DNA of 64,000 nucleotides, taken from Actinospica robiniae DSM 44927 (GTDB lineage: Bacteria; Actinomycetota; Actinomycetes; Streptomycetales; Catenulisporaceae). The stretch spans positions 7,422,154-7,486,153 of the forward strand of contig NZ_KI632511.1 in assembly GCF_000504285.1 (NCBI RefSeq), given 5' to 3'. The translations under genes and the position numbers were made by a program. Each line of letters starts with the position of its first letter. Position 1 is the first letter of the stretch. This document shows, one piece after another, positions 37,823 to 47,189 of this stretch. The notes under the pieces are model-generated. The model saw only the letters and a list, made by a program, of their open reading frames with translations. It was not told the origin of the DNA and did not search any database.

Positions 37823-39259
37823 ATGCGAACCGTCCCGTCGATCCTGCACATCGACATGGACGCCTTCTTCGCGGCGGTGGAGCAGCGGCACAAGCCGAGC
37901 CTGCGCGGCAAACCCGTCGTGGTCGGCGGCGTCGGCCTGCGCGGCGTGGTCTCCACCGCCAGCTACGAGGCCCGCGCTTTCGGCGTCGGCTCGGCCATGC
38001 CGACCGCGCTGGCCCGGCGCCGCTGCCCGAACGCGGCCTACCTCTTCCCCCGGTTCGGCGCGTACCACGAGATCAGCCAGGTCGTGATGGGCGTGCTGCG
38101 GGAGTTCTCGGCGCTGGTGGAGCCGGTGAGCATGGACGAGGCCTTCATCGACCTCGACGCGATGGAGCAGGGCCCGCCGCGCGGCGAGGACGAGGTCCGG
38201 GCGCACGCGCGCCGGCTGAGCGAACTCGTGCGCGAGCGCACCGGTCTGACGGCGTCGGTCGGCGCGGGCACCTCGAAGCTGGTGGCGAAGGTCGCCTCGG
38301 ACGCGGAGAAGCCGCACGGCTGCGTCGTCGTGCCCGCGGGCAACGAGCAGCAGTGGCTCGACCCGCTGCCGGTGCGCAAGCTGTGGGGCGTGGGCCCGGC
38401 CACCGCCGACCGGCTGCACACCATGGGCGCCGCCACCGTCGGCGAGCTGCGGGCGCTGAGCGAGCAGGAGCTGGTGAGCCTGCTCGGGCACGCGTGGGGC
38501 GGGCAGCTCTACCGGCTGTCCCGCGGGCTGGACGAGCGCACGGTGAGCGCGGACCGGGAGACGAAGTCGGTCAGCGTCGAGGACACCTACCCGCACGACC
38601 TGATGGATCTCTACTCCATTCGAGGGGCCGTCACCGAGTTGGCCGAGCGGGTGGTGCGCCGGCTGCGTGAGGGAGGCCACACCGGACGGACCGTCACAGT
38701 CAAGGCCAGGGGCCACGATTTCACCACCGTCACCCGGTCCGAGACCCTGGCCGGCCCCACCGACGATGTCAGGCTGCTGCTGCCGGCCGCGCTGCGCCTG
38801 GTCGACGGCGCGGCAGCCGCGGCCACCGGCCAGATGCGCGGGATCCGGTTGCTCGGCGTAGGCATCTCCGGGCTCGCCGAATACGCGCAGGGCGACCTGA
38901 TCGCAGAGCTCGAAGGCCTGGCGGAGCAGGCTGACGCGGCGTCGGACGAGGACGATGCGGAGGCGGCGGAGGCGGCCGAGGTGCCGGCGGTCACGCTCTA
39001 CGGCCCGGTGCCCGAGGCGCCCGAAGCCCGGCGCTGGCTGGCCGGCCAGGACGTGCGCCACGCCCAGTGGGGCCCCGGCTGGGTGCAGGGCGCCGGACTG
39101 GGGCGGGTGACCATCCGGCTGGAGGGGCCGGACACCGCGCCGGGCCGGGTCAAGACCCTCGACGTGGCCGATCCCGAGCTCGAGCCGGTCGACTCGGCCG
39201 AAGTCGCCCGGGCCGCGCTGCCGGGCGGCCCGTGGGAGTCCGGGCCCGCCGACGGCTAG
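37823..39259 (+). CDS. dinB: DNA polymerase IV (Y family)
   Basis: Error-prone translesion polymerase. 478 residues. Catalytic acids are in LHIDMDAFFAAVEQ (Asp 11) and PVSMDEAFID (Asp 105, Glu 106); KLWGVGPATADRLHTMG is the helix-hairpin-helix; RETKSVSVEDTY begins the little-finger domain. Beyond about 395 the protein has an acidic Ala/Glu linker and a small extra domain, VRHAQWGPGWVQGAGLGRVTI..., that resembles the Tudor-like C-terminus of UvrD/PcrA. No beta-clamp motif could be singled out. No LexA box is apparent upstream. ATG at 37823; GGAG is only two bases before it. Confidence 0.93.
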   Translation: MRTVPSILHIDMDAFFAAVEQRHKPSLRGKPVVVGGVGLRGVVSTASYEARAFGVGSAMPTALARRRCPNAAYLFPRFGAYHEISQVVMGVLREFSALVEPVSMDEAFIDLDAMEQGPPRGEDEVRAHARRLSELVRERTGLTASVGAGTSKLVAKVASDAEKPHGCVVVPAGNEQQWLDPLPVRKLWGVGPATADRLHTMGAATVGELRALSEQELVSLLGHAWGGQLYRLSRGLDERTVSADRETKSVSVEDTYPHDLMDLYSIRGAVTELAERVVRRLREGGHTGRTVTVKARGHDFTTVTRSETLAGPTDDVRLLLPAALRLVDGAAAAATGQMRGIRLLGVGISGLAEYAQGDLIAELEGLAEQADAASDEDDAEAAEAAEVPAVTLYGPVPEAPEARRWLAGQDVRHAQWGPGWVQGAGLGRVTIRLEGPDTAPGRVKTLDVADPELEPVDSAEVARAALPGGPWESGPADG

Positions 39260-39293
39260 GCTGTGGCGCGGGCAGAGCGAAAGGACATCAGCG

Positions 39294-40013
39294 GTGGCTC
39301 TAGAGCGCACGCATCCGGGTACGTCGGCGCGTACCGGAGTGGTGTGGGAGGTGCTTTCCGCGGGCTTGGCCGAACGGTCCACGCGGACCGGGACGGGCGA
39401 ACTCGCGGTGGTGGACCTGGGCGGCGGCACCGGCGGGTTCGCCGTTCCGCTGGCCCGCCTCGGCCACCGCGTCACCGTGGTGGACCCGAGCCCGGACGCG
39501 CTGGCCGCCCTGGAGCGGCGAGCGGCCGAGGCCGGGGTCAGCGACCGGGTGCGCGCGGTCCAGGGCGACCTGGGCAGCGTCTTCGAGGTGGTCGAGCCTG
39601 AAAGCGCCGACGCGGTGCTCTGCCACGGCGTGCTCGAGTTGGCCGACGACCCGGCCGAGGGCATGCGCGCCGCGGCGCAGGTGCTGCGCGAAGGCGGGAT
39701 CGCGAGCGTGCTCGCCGCCAACCGGGACGCCCTCGTGGTGGCCCGCGCGCTCGGCGGCAACGTGGCCGGTGCGCTGGCGGCGCTGCGTGAGCCGGTGCGC
39801 CGCCGGTTCACCGAGGACGACTTGGTCGAGCTGGTCCGGCAGGCCGGCCTGGAGGTCGGCGCGCGTCACGGCGTGCGGCTGTTCGCGGACCTGGTGCCCA
39901 GCGCCGAGCCGGACGATCCGGACCTGCTCGCGCTCGAGGCGCTGACCGCCGGGCGCCCGGAGTTCCGGGCGCTGGCCACCCAGGTGCACGTGCTGGCCGC
40001 CCGGCCGCAGTAG
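39294..40013 (+). CDS. SAM-dependent methyltransferase (class I)
   Basis: 239 residues with a Rossmann fold: VVDLGGGTGGFAVPLARLGH (motif I), VTVVDPSPDAL (acidic end of beta 2), VQGDLG, and ADAVLCHGVLELADDPAEGMR (post-motif). Substrate unknown. GTG at 39294 with AAAGGA at good distance. A -10-like TAGGCT at 39257-39262 includes the dinB stop codon, so the gene may have its own promoter just behind dinB. Confidence 0.85.
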   Translation: MALERTHPGTSARTGVVWEVLSAGLAERSTRTGTGELAVVDLGGGTGGFAVPLARLGHRVTVVDPSPDALAALERRAAEAGVSDRVRAVQGDLGSVFEVVEPESADAVLCHGVLELADDPAEGMRAAAQVLREGGIASVLAANRDALVVARALGGNVAGALAALREPVRRRFTEDDLVELVRQAGLEVGARHGVRLFADLVPSAEPDDPDLLALEALTAGRPEFRALATQVHVLAARPQ

Positions 40014-40251
40014 CGGTGGCGGGTAGGGCCGAGCGGGTGAGCGGCCGTGCGGGGCGATCCGCGCGGTTCGCGGCGGATTCCCGCCGCGTCGGATCGCGCT
40101 CGAGCCCGCGTGAGCAGGGCACGTCCGGGGGAAATACCCGGTATCCCGTTCCTTAGTGGAGCGGGCCTGCTTATTCTTGAAGGGGGAGAGGGGCGTGTCG
40201 GTTCTCCCGGCGGCCCGCTCGCCCGCGTTGGTACGCCTTGAGGAGGAACCC

Positions 40252-40659
40252 GTGCCCCTGTCCGAGCACGAGCAGCGGCTGCTCGAGCAGCTCGAGCGGG
40301 CCCTGCAGGACGAGGACCCGAAGTTCGCCTCCGCGCTGCAGGGTTCGCGGTTGCGCGGACGGCTGCGGTTGCGGCTGGTGACGGCCGTGATCGGCCTGCT
40401 GCTGGGGCTCGCGGCGCTGGGCTACGGGGTTTACGCGCACCGCGTGGCCCTCGAGGTGGCCGGCGCCGTGGTCGCGGCCGGCAGCCTGTACCTGGCCTGG
40501 AGCTCGTGGCGCCGGATGCCGGCGCCGGGCGAGATCGTCCCGGCCACCAAGCTGCGCAAGCTGCGGCGGGCCCGGACCCGGGCCGCGAAGCGCCAGGGCA
40601 CCTTCATGCAGCGGATGGAGCTGCGCTGGCAGCACCGCCGCGAGCGGGACCAGTTCTGA
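40252..40659 (+). CDS. DUF3040 membrane protein
   Basis: 135 residues: an N-terminal PLSEHEQRLLEQLERALQDEDPKFASAL signature of DUF3040, two TM helices (about 45-90) and a strongly basic C-terminal tail (KLRKLRRARTRAAKRQG...). Small actinobacterial protein of unknown role, often near dcw and cell-envelope genes. GTG at 40252 has GAGGAGG seven bases before. TATTCT at 40172-40177 is a possible -10. The 238-bp gap ahead shows no gene. Confidence 0.88.
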   Translation: MPLSEHEQRLLEQLERALQDEDPKFASALQGSRLRGRLRLRLVTAVIGLLLGLAALGYGVYAHRVALEVAGAVVAAGSLYLAWSSWRRMPAPGEIVPATKLRKLRRARTRAAKRQGTFMQRMELRWQHRRERDQF

Positions 40660-40722
40660 GCCTTCTCCGGCCCGGGTGAACTGGAGTTCTGCCCGGCGCC
40701 GGCCGGCCGCTGAGACGCGAGC

Positions 40723-40750
40723 GCCCGCGTGCCGTCTCCGGCACGCGGGC
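40723..40750. terminator. 12-bp bidirectional terminator
   Basis: GCCCGCGTGCCG and its complement around TCTC, between the convergent DUF3040 and transglutaminase genes; followed by TTCGTCGTC. Confidence 0.85.
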
Positions 40751-40767
40751 TTCGTCGTCCCTCCTGG

Positions 40768-43305
40768 TCAGGAGCGGCGGCCCCGCCGCAGCAGGTAGTC
40801 CAGCGAGGAGCTCGGCAGGATCGCCGCGCGCAGCCGGGCTCCGCGGCCGGCCGAGGTGCCCAGCGCGGCGCGCACCGCGTGGACGTCCTTCGGCAGCGCG
40901 CTCGCCTCCTCCGGTGCGATGTCCGGGTCGGGCGAGTAGACCGCGCGCTCGACCAGCGTGGTGACGCGCCCGACGGCGGCCTCGCTCTCCTCGTCGAACC
41001 GCGCCTCGGCGGACAGCCGGCCGGCGAGCTGGCGCGGGGTGTCCGACTCCGGCCAGCCGAAGCCGAGGTCGGTCGCGTACTCCCGCAGCTCGTCCCAGGC
41101 GGTGAAGGCGGCCGCCCGCCGGGCGACTCCCGGCCCGAACCGGGAGCCGAACGCGTCGGCCCCCTGCTCGCCGTTCTCGTCCGACCCGCCGCGCGGCCTC
41201 GGCACGGCCGCGCCGCTGGTGGCCGCGTCGCGCATCACCTTGCGCCGCCGGCGTCGCCGCAGCAGCCGGGCCAGGCCGGGCACGACGGTCAGCAGCACCA
41301 GCGCGAGTAAGAGCAGTTTCACCGCGATCTGGGCTGGATTGCCGGTGAGGAACACGCGCTCGAAGGTGCGTGGCACCACGCCCAACGGCCCCCAGGACGC
41401 GAACGGGGCCCGCGCCGAGAAGTTCAGGCCGGAGCTCTTGCTGCCGCAGCCGCTGGCCTCCTGGTCCTGCTCGCCCATGTTGTGCGGAAGGCTGACCGGC
41501 GTGGTGCCGCTCGCGCACTTGCTCGCGGTCGGGGCCGGCGTCGGACCGGTGGTCGCCTTCGCGGTGCTGCCGTCGGACGCGCCGCCGGTAGCCTTCACCG
41601 GGGCCAGGGTCCACGGCGGAGTGGTGGCGCGGCCGGTGGAGACCACGGTGGGAGTCGGCTCGAAGCGGATCCAGCCCACGTTGTCGAAGTAAAGCAGCGG
41701 CCAGGCGTGCGCGTCGTGCGTGGTGACCTCGTAGCTGCCGTCGGGCTGCGCCTCTCCCGGGGTGAAGCCCTCGGCCACCACGGCGGGGATGCCCAGCGCG
41801 CGGGCCATCGCCGCCATCGTCGCGGCGAACTGCTCGCAGAACCCTACTTTGTTCTGCAGGAAGCTCTCGATCGCCGGGACCCCGTCCTCGGCCTTGACGT
41901 TGAGGGAGTACTTGAAGGTGCCGTTCAGGAAGTAGTTCTGCAGCGCGACAGCCTTCTCATACGGGGTGGCCCCCGACGCGGTGATCTGCTGCGCGTCCTT
42001 GGTGATCAGCGACGCGATGCCGGCGGGCAGCGACAGGTACTTCTGCCCGATCTCGTCGTGGCCCACCGTCGCGTCCTGCAGCTGGGCGGACGTCGGGATC
42101 GGCACCTTGCTCACCGCGGTGTAGCGGTCGTTCTCCCGGGACTGGTTGAGGTTGTCGTTGACGAACACCGTGGCGGTGTTCGTGTCGACCTGGATGTTGG
42201 TCAGGCCGGAATCGTCGCTGATGCCGCTCAGCGCGTACGGCGCGGGCACGGTGCTGAAGCCCATGTTGCCGATCACGGTCACGGCGGTGCGCACGGTGGC
42301 GACGTGGATCGGCGAGTCCTTGGCCAGCCCGGGAATGGACACGTCGCCGGGCGGGGCGGTGCTGGTGTTGGTCGGCGGGTCCCAGCCGTCGCCGTCGAAA
42401 TCGGTCAGCACCGTCATCTGCAGGTAGTCGTCGGTGACCTCGCCGCTCGGCGCGTCGGTGCGGTAGTCCAGCAGCGGCACCGCGGTGGTGCTGGCCAGAT
42501 CCCGGCTGATGTCCACGGACTGGTCGAGGTAGATCGTGGAGTTCGCGCCCGCACCGCCCCCGCCGCCGAGGGTGATCAGCCGGGGGAGGGTGGGCACGAG
42601 CATCGGGACCACCAGCGCGACGCCGATCGCCCAGGTGGCGATCTGCCGGGTCAGCCCGGTGTTGGTGGAGCCCTCCAGCGGCCGCCCGGTGCGCCGGTGG
42701 ACGCTGCGGCCCCACTGGCTGAGCCGGTCCTGCCCGTCCGTGCCGAGCAGGACCAGGTAGCCGAGCGCGCTCAGCGCGAAGGCCAGCCAGCTCATGCCGC
42801 CGGGCTGCCGGGTGGCCGGGATCAGGTAGACCGCGAGGATCGGCAGCCCGGTGAGCACCGGCCGCCGCAGGGTGACCGCGAACAGGTCGATCACCAGCGC
42901 GAATCCGGCCCCTGCGACGGCCATCAGGGCCGTGATGCCGGGCGTGGACGGGGCCGGCGGGGTGTACTGCTCGAGGTCGAGGCCGCCCTGGTTGACCAGG
43001 TGGACCAGCGCCCGCAGCGCGTGCGGGCCGGGCAGGAACCCGAACGTGGCCGAGTGCGGCACGAGCATCAGCACCAGGGCGATCAGCACCGCCACGGCCT
43101 GCCCGGGCACGATCAGCAGCCGCGGCGTGTTGATCCGGCGCAGACCGGCCCCCACGGCGGCGACGAGGATCGCGGCGGCCACGACCTCGGTCATCCACGG
43201 GCCGACGCTGATCAGCCGGTCCAGCCCGAGCGTGGACAGGAAGGTGGCCAGTGCGGCCGCGGCCGGCAGCCGCAGCGAGCGGGTGGAGTCGAGCGCCGTC
43301 GCCAT
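40768..43305 (-). CDS. TgpA-type membrane transglutaminase
   Basis: 845 residues: six or so TM helices in the first 245, a DUF3488/TgpA region, an extracytoplasmic transglutaminase-like domain (about 440-555), a linker rich in Ala/Thr/Pro, a further TM helix near 655 and a DUF4129 cytoplasmic end. The catalytic set is VGFCEQFAATM (Cys 490), THDAHAWPLLYF (His 533) and WIRFEPTP (Glu 549 in the acid position). It works on an envelope protein, but the substrate is unknown. Its ATG shares a base with the stop of the DUF58 gene (TGATG), so translation is coupled. Part of the MoxR-DUF58-TgpA operon. Confidence 0.92.
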   Translation of the reverse strand: MATALDSTRSLRLPAAAALATFLSTLGLDRLISVGPWMTEVVAAAILVAAVGAGLRRINTPRLLIVPGQAVAVLIALVLMLVPHSATFGFLPGPHALRALVHLVNQGGLDLEQYTPPAPSTPGITALMAVAGAGFALVIDLFAVTLRRPVLTGLPILAVYLIPATRQPGGMSWLAFALSALGYLVLLGTDGQDRLSQWGRSVHRRTGRPLEGSTNTGLTRQIATWAIGVALVVPMLVPTLPRLITLGGGGGAGANSTIYLDQSVDISRDLASTTAVPLLDYRTDAPSGEVTDDYLQMTVLTDFDGDGWDPPTNTSTAPPGDVSIPGLAKDSPIHVATVRTAVTVIGNMGFSTVPAPYALSGISDDSGLTNIQVDTNTATVFVNDNLNQSRENDRYTAVSKVPIPTSAQLQDATVGHDEIGQKYLSLPAGIASLITKDAQQITASGATPYEKAVALQNYFLNGTFKYSLNVKAEDGVPAIESFLQNKVGFCEQFAATMAAMARALGIPAVVAEGFTPGEAQPDGSYEVTTHDAHAWPLLYFDNVGWIRFEPTPTVVSTGRATTPPWTLAPVKATGGASDGSTAKATTGPTPAPTASKCASGTTPVSLPHNMGEQDQEASGCGSKSSGLNFSARAPFASWGPLGVVPRTFERVFLTGNPAQIAVKLLLLALVLLTVVPGLARLLRRRRRRKVMRDAATSGAAVPRPRGGSDENGEQGADAFGSRFGPGVARRAAAFTAWDELREYATDLGFGWPESDTPRQLAGRLSAEARFDEESEAAVGRVTTLVERAVYSPDPDIAPEEASALPKDVHAVRAALGTSAGRGARLRAAILPSSSLDYLLRRGRRS

Positions 43306-44669
43306 CAGGCCGGCCCTCCGTCTCGTGTGGAGGGGCCGGTGGCGGTCGCGGCGGGCAGCGGCTCCGGACGGACCGGCCGCGCCGCCGCGGCGGCTTCGGC
43401 GACCTCGTCGTGCCGTCCGCCGACCTGCTGCCAGAGCTCGGCGAAGTCGTCCTTGGCACTGGCCGGGACCACGTGCCAGCCCGCGGCCCGCAGGATGCGC
43501 GCGGACTCCCGGTAGGCGTGCCGGTCCGCGGCCAGCGCGGCGGGCCCGGCCCAGGTGGCCGTCTCGAGCAGGAACGCCACTCCGCCGGTGGCGCCGGGCC
43601 GGGCCCGGGCCAGCTCCGCGGCGTCGCCGGGGCCGAGTTCGCCGAGGAACGCGATCACCAGGTGGTCGCCGCCGGCGAGCCCGGTCGCGCCGCCGCCGGA
43701 CCACTCCTCCAGGCTCAGCGCGGCCCGGTGCACCGGCTTGACCACGGCCAGCGCGTCGAGCACGGTGTCCTGGTTCTCCGCCGGGATCAGCCCCGTGCCC
43801 GTCCCGGTGGACAGCCGCACCTGGTAGCCCAGGTTGAGCAGGTGCACCGCCGTGCTCGCCGTCGCCGAGACCGCCCACTCGTAGGACGCGGCCGGGCCGC
43901 TGCCGCGGTGCGCCGCCGTGCGGCTGTCGAGCAGCACCGTGCACTGGCTGTGCCAGGTGCGCTCCTCCCGGCGGACCATCAGCTCGCCGTGGTGGGCGGT
44001 GGCCCGCCAGTGGATCCGGCGCAGGTCGTCGCCGTGCCGGTACTCGCGCACGCCGATGTCCTCCTCGCCGGCCGCCGCCGCGTACGCCGCGTGCCCCTCG
44101 CCCCGGCCGGCCCACAGCGCGCCGAGCCGGCCGGCCGGGAGCTGCTGCACCCGCGGGACCACGGTCAGCGTGTGCCGGGCGCTGAACGAGCGGCTGAGCT
44201 CGAACAGGCCCAGCGGGTCCGCGCTGCGCAGGGTGAGCGGGCCGATCTCGAACCGGCCGCGGTGCTCGGACCGGATCCGGTAGGCCACCCGCCGGTGCCC
44301 GCTGGGCTCGATCCGGCGCAGGATGAAGCGCGGCCGGCTGCCGAGCGTGTACGGCAGCCGGTCCTCGACCAGGAGCGCGCTGCTGGGCAGCCGCGCCGCG
44401 TTCTGCAGTCGCAGGTGCACCTGGGCCGGGGTGCCCACCGGCACCCGGCCCGGCTGCAGCACCCTGCGGCAGGAGATCCGGTAGCGGGAGGATCCGGTGA
44501 TCACCGCGGCGGCCACCGGCATCGCGATCAGCAGCACGCCGATCCGCAGCAGCGGCGGGTAGCCGGCCGCCAGCGCGGCGACGACGGCCGCGAGTCCCGC
44601 GAACAGGAAGGCGCGCCCGCGGACGGTCAGCCCGGTGGAGAAGGTGCGCAGGATTCCGCGGGTGCTCAC
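43305..44669 (-). CDS. DUF58 protein (VWA-like partner of MoxR)
   Basis: 454 residues: two hydrophobic helices at about 17-50, then a beta-rich region and the DUF58 signature REYRHGDDLRRIHWRATAHHGELMVRREE. DUF58 proteins are paired with MoxR ATPases and probably receive their chaperone action. Start GTG at 44669 overlaps the moxR stop by four bases (GTGA), and its own stop overlaps the transglutaminase start by one base. Three genes thus form a tightly coupled operon diverging from mraZ, as in Streptomyces. Confidence 0.9.
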   Translation of the reverse strand: MSTRGILRTFSTGLTVRGRAFLFAGLAAVVAALAAGYPPLLRIGVLLIAMPVAAAVITGSSRYRISCRRVLQPGRVPVGTPAQVHLRLQNAARLPSSALLVEDRLPYTLGSRPRFILRRIEPSGHRRVAYRIRSEHRGRFEIGPLTLRSADPLGLFELSRSFSARHTLTVVPRVQQLPAGRLGALWAGRGEGHAAYAAAAGEEDIGVREYRHGDDLRRIHWRATAHHGELMVRREERTWHSQCTVLLDSRTAAHRGSGPAASYEWAVSATASTAVHLLNLGYQVRLSTGTGTGLIPAENQDTVLDALAVVKPVHRAALSLEEWSGGGATGLAGGDHLVIAFLGELGPGDAAELARARPGATGGVAFLLETATWAGPAALAADRHAYRESARILRAAGWHVVPASAKDDFAELWQQVGGRHDEVAEAAAAARPVRPEPLPAATATGPSTRDGGPA

Positions 44670-45676
44670 GACCGGCGCTGCCCCCCGGACGAGACCGCGA
44701 CCGGCACCCGGTCGAGCAGGTCGGTCACGATCTGGGCCGCGTCCCGGCGCCCGATCCTGGCCTCCGCGGTCGGGATCAGGCGGTGCGCGAGCACCGCCAC
44801 GGCGAGGTTCTTGATGTCGTCCGGGAGCACGTAGCCGCGCCCGCCGAGCACCGCGTGCGCCCGGGCCGCCCGGATCAGGTGCAGCGAGGCCCGCGGCGAG
44901 GCGCCGAGGCGCAGGTCCGGGTGCTCCCGGGTGGCGCTGACCAGGTTGATCACGTACTGCTTGACCTCGTCCGAGACGTGCACGGCGCGCACCGTCTCGA
45001 TCAGCTTGACCACGTCCGCCGTGCCCGCGGCCGACTGCAGGTCGTCGAGCGGGTTGGCCGCGGCGTGGCCCTCGAGCATCCGCAGCTCGGCCGCCGGCGC
45101 CGGGTAGCCCATGGCCACCCGGGCCATGAACCGGTCGCGCTGCGCCTCGGGCAGCGGATACGTGCCCTCCATCTCCACCGGGTTCTGGGTGGCGATCACC
45201 ATGAAGGGCGCCTCCAGCTGGTAGGTGGTGCCGTCCACGGTCACCTGGTGCTCGCCCATGCACTCGAGCAGCGCCGACTGGGTCTTGGGCGAGGCGCGGT
45301 TGATCTCGTCGCCCAGCACCAGGTTCGCGAACACCGCGCCCGGCTTGAACTCGAACTCGCCGCGGTGCTGGTCGTAGATGGTGACGCCGGTGACGTCGGA
45401 GGGGAGCAGGTCCGGGGTGAACTGGATCCGGCGCACGGTGCAGTCCAGCGCGCGGGCGAGGGCCTTGGCGAGCAGGGTCTTGCCCACGCCGGGCACGTCC
45501 TCGATCAGCAGGTGGCCCTCGGCCAGCAGCACGGTGAGCGTCAGGCGCACCACCTCGCTCTTGCCCTCGAGCACCGTCTCGATCCGGTCCTGGATCCGTT
45601 GCGCGGTGGCCGCCAGCCAGTCCACCTGCGTACGGTCCAGACCCTGCGGTCCCTGCTGCCCCACGATGCTCGGCAA
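44666..45676 (-). CDS. MoxR-family AAA+ ATPase
   Basis: 336 residues. Walker A EDVPGVGKTLLAKALA (about 59-74), Walker B LVLGDEINRASPKTQSALLE (Asp 123, Glu 124), sensor 1 VIATQNPVEMEGTYPLPEAQRDRF, and a helical lid (SPRASLHLIRAARAHAVLGGRGYVLPDDI). Chaperone-like ATPase acting with DUF58 partners on assembly of membrane or envelope complexes. The likely start is a rare TTG at 45676, with GGGGAGG five bases upstream; GTG at 45664 is the alternative. Confidence 0.92.
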   Translation of the reverse strand: MPSIVGQQGPQGLDRTQVDWLAATAQRIQDRIETVLEGKSEVVRLTLTVLLAEGHLLIEDVPGVGKTLLAKALARALDCTVRRIQFTPDLLPSDVTGVTIYDQHRGEFEFKPGAVFANLVLGDEINRASPKTQSALLECMGEHQVTVDGTTYQLEAPFMVIATQNPVEMEGTYPLPEAQRDRFMARVAMGYPAPAAELRMLEGHAAANPLDDLQSAAGTADVVKLIETVRAVHVSDEVKQYVINLVSATREHPDLRLGASPRASLHLIRAARAHAVLGGRGYVLPDDIKNLAVAVLAHRLIPTAEARIGRRDAAQIVTDLLDRVPVAVSSGGQRRS

Positions 45677-45974
45677 CGGACCCTCCCCTCGCCATTACTC
45701 CGCGATTGATAGCGAATCTGCTCATTCGGCCGCTCAGTGAACGGCCGCCACCGCACATAGTGCACGACTTGGACCGACTGTGCGCAAGAGCCGGAGACCT
45801 CGATTCGGGCACGGGACCGGCACATGCGGGCCACGTCTCGGCCACGGCGCGGTCGCCGCGGGCTGCGCCGGAGGCGGCGGCGGGCGGCTCCGCGGTGCCC
45901 CGTGCGCCCCGGTAACCCCTCTCATCCCTCGTCATATGGTCTGTCACATCCGCCATCCGGCCCAGCGGGTGCGT

Positions 45975-46010
45975 AGTGGAGTAGAGTGGGGGAAAGTGGG
46001 GCCTGTCGGG
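45975..46010 (+). promoter_or_regulatory. MraZ operator array in the moxR-mraZ divergent region
   Basis: AGTGGA, AGTGGG, AGTGGG and GTCGGG recur at exact 10-bp intervals (45975, 45985, 45995, 46005), ending 40 bp before mraZ. This is the layout of known MraZ sites: TGGG-type repeats on one face of the helix. TAGAGT at 45982-45987 within the array fits a -10 element, so MraZ would block its own promoter. The rest of the 373-bp region 45677-46049 presumably holds the moxR promoter; I found no further motif. Confidence 0.8.
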
Positions 46011-46049
46011 ATCCCCGGGTTCCCGCGGGCGGCGGACGGGAGGTGGCCG

Positions 46050-46526
46050 GTGTTCCTCGGCACCTTCCAGCCGCGACTGGACGAGAAGGCACGGCTGATC
46101 CTGCCCGCGCGGCTGCGCGAGGAGGCGGCGCGAGTGGACGGAACGGAGCGGCTGGTGATCACCAAGGGGCAGGAACGCTGTCTCACCGTGTGGCCGGCCG
46201 TGCGCTTCGCCGAACTCGCCGAGCGCATCAGGGCCCTGCCGGCCGCGAACGGCCTCACTTCCCCGAAGGCCGTACGCGACCATCTGCGGGTGCTGTACGC
46301 GAGCGCGAGCGAGCAGGGCGTGGACAAGCAGGGCCGGGTCACGCTCCCGGCCCATCTGCGCGACTACGCCGGGCTGGAGCGCGAGGTGACCGTGATCGGA
46401 GCGGACACCCACTTCGAGATCTGGGACGCCGAGCGCTGGCGGGAGTACCTCGCCGCCCGCGAGCCGGCCTTCGCGGACCTGGCCGAGGAGGTGGCCGCCC
46501 AGCTCGCCGGCGAGTGGCCGGAGTGA
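46050..46526 (+). CDS. mraZ: Transcriptional regulator MraZ
   Basis: 158 residues with two SpoVT-AbrB domains: [23 protein letters not shown] and [23 protein letters not shown]. Conserved first gene of the dcw cluster, it represses its own promoter. GTG at 46050 with GGGAGG six bases before. Its operator is directly upstream. Unusually, the next dcw gene, rsmH, is not adjacent but 10.3 kb away. Confidence 0.96.
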   Translation: MFLGTFQPRLDEKARLILPARLREEAARVDGTERLVITKGQERCLTVWPAVRFAELAERIRALPAANGLTSPKAVRDHLRVLYASASEQGVDKQGRVTLPAHLRDYAGLEREVTVIGADTHFEIWDAERWREYLAAREPAFADLAEEVAAQLAGEWPE

Positions 46527-46770
46527 GCGCGAGGACGAGCGCAGCGAGCACGGCAGGCTGAACGACGGCGGGCCCCACGCCTCGCCGGATGCAGGTCAGT
46601 GCACGTATTCCCAGCACCGCCGTGGTCGGCGGCCTCCACCCGCTCCCGCGACCGACGCCCCTTCCCCGGCGGCGGGCGCTTGCGAGTCTCCCCCCTGCGC
46701 GGCCGGCAGCAGCGCGCAGGCTGTGAGCGGGCGGGGCCCGGCGCCCGCGGCGGTGCCGCTTTCCGGCTGC

Positions 46771-47073
46771 TCAGCCGGCCCGCGGGCGCGGCGAGGAGAG
46801 CGCCCGGGGGAAGCCCGGCATGACGGACCAGCCGCCCTGCACCCGGATCGCCGCCTCGACCAGGACGCGGTCTCCGCAGTTCTCGTACTGATCGACCGTG
46901 AACGCGGCCCGGTCGATCGCCTCGTTCTCGTTCGAGGTGTGCAGATAGGTATAGGTCGGCCGGTCGTCGGACGTCAGCACCGCCCACGTGAACCGGATCG
47001 TCCAGAGCGGATATGTGTCCGGATAAGGGCCCGGTACGCCGCTGTGCATGGCAGAAAGCTGACGATCATTCAT
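46771..47073 (-). CDS. Hypothetical protein (100 aa)
   Basis: I do not recognise the family. It starts MNDRQLSAMHSGVPGPYPD, has a compact middle (LWTIRFTWAVLTSDDRPTYTYLHTSNENEAIDRAAFTVDQYE) suggesting a small alpha/beta domain, and a Pro/Arg-rich end. No signal peptide, TM helix or cysteine pair. ATG at 47073 has GAGG seven bases upstream, supporting a real gene. It is divergent from a Scr1-type XRE regulator, 116 bp away, and might share its promoter region or be its target. Confidence 0.6.
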   Translation of the reverse strand: MNDRQLSAMHSGVPGPYPDTYPLWTIRFTWAVLTSDDRPTYTYLHTSNENEAIDRAAFTVDQYENCGDRVLVEAAIRVQGGWSVMPGFPRALSSPRPRAG

Positions 47074-47189
47074 TCGGGTACCTCGAACGGGTGGAGGGCT
47101 GATCGTTATGCCTCCATCGTGCCCGCTGCTCGGTACTCTCAGTGGCGGAAACGACCCCACAATCCGACTGTGTGGACAGGACGCGGCGA

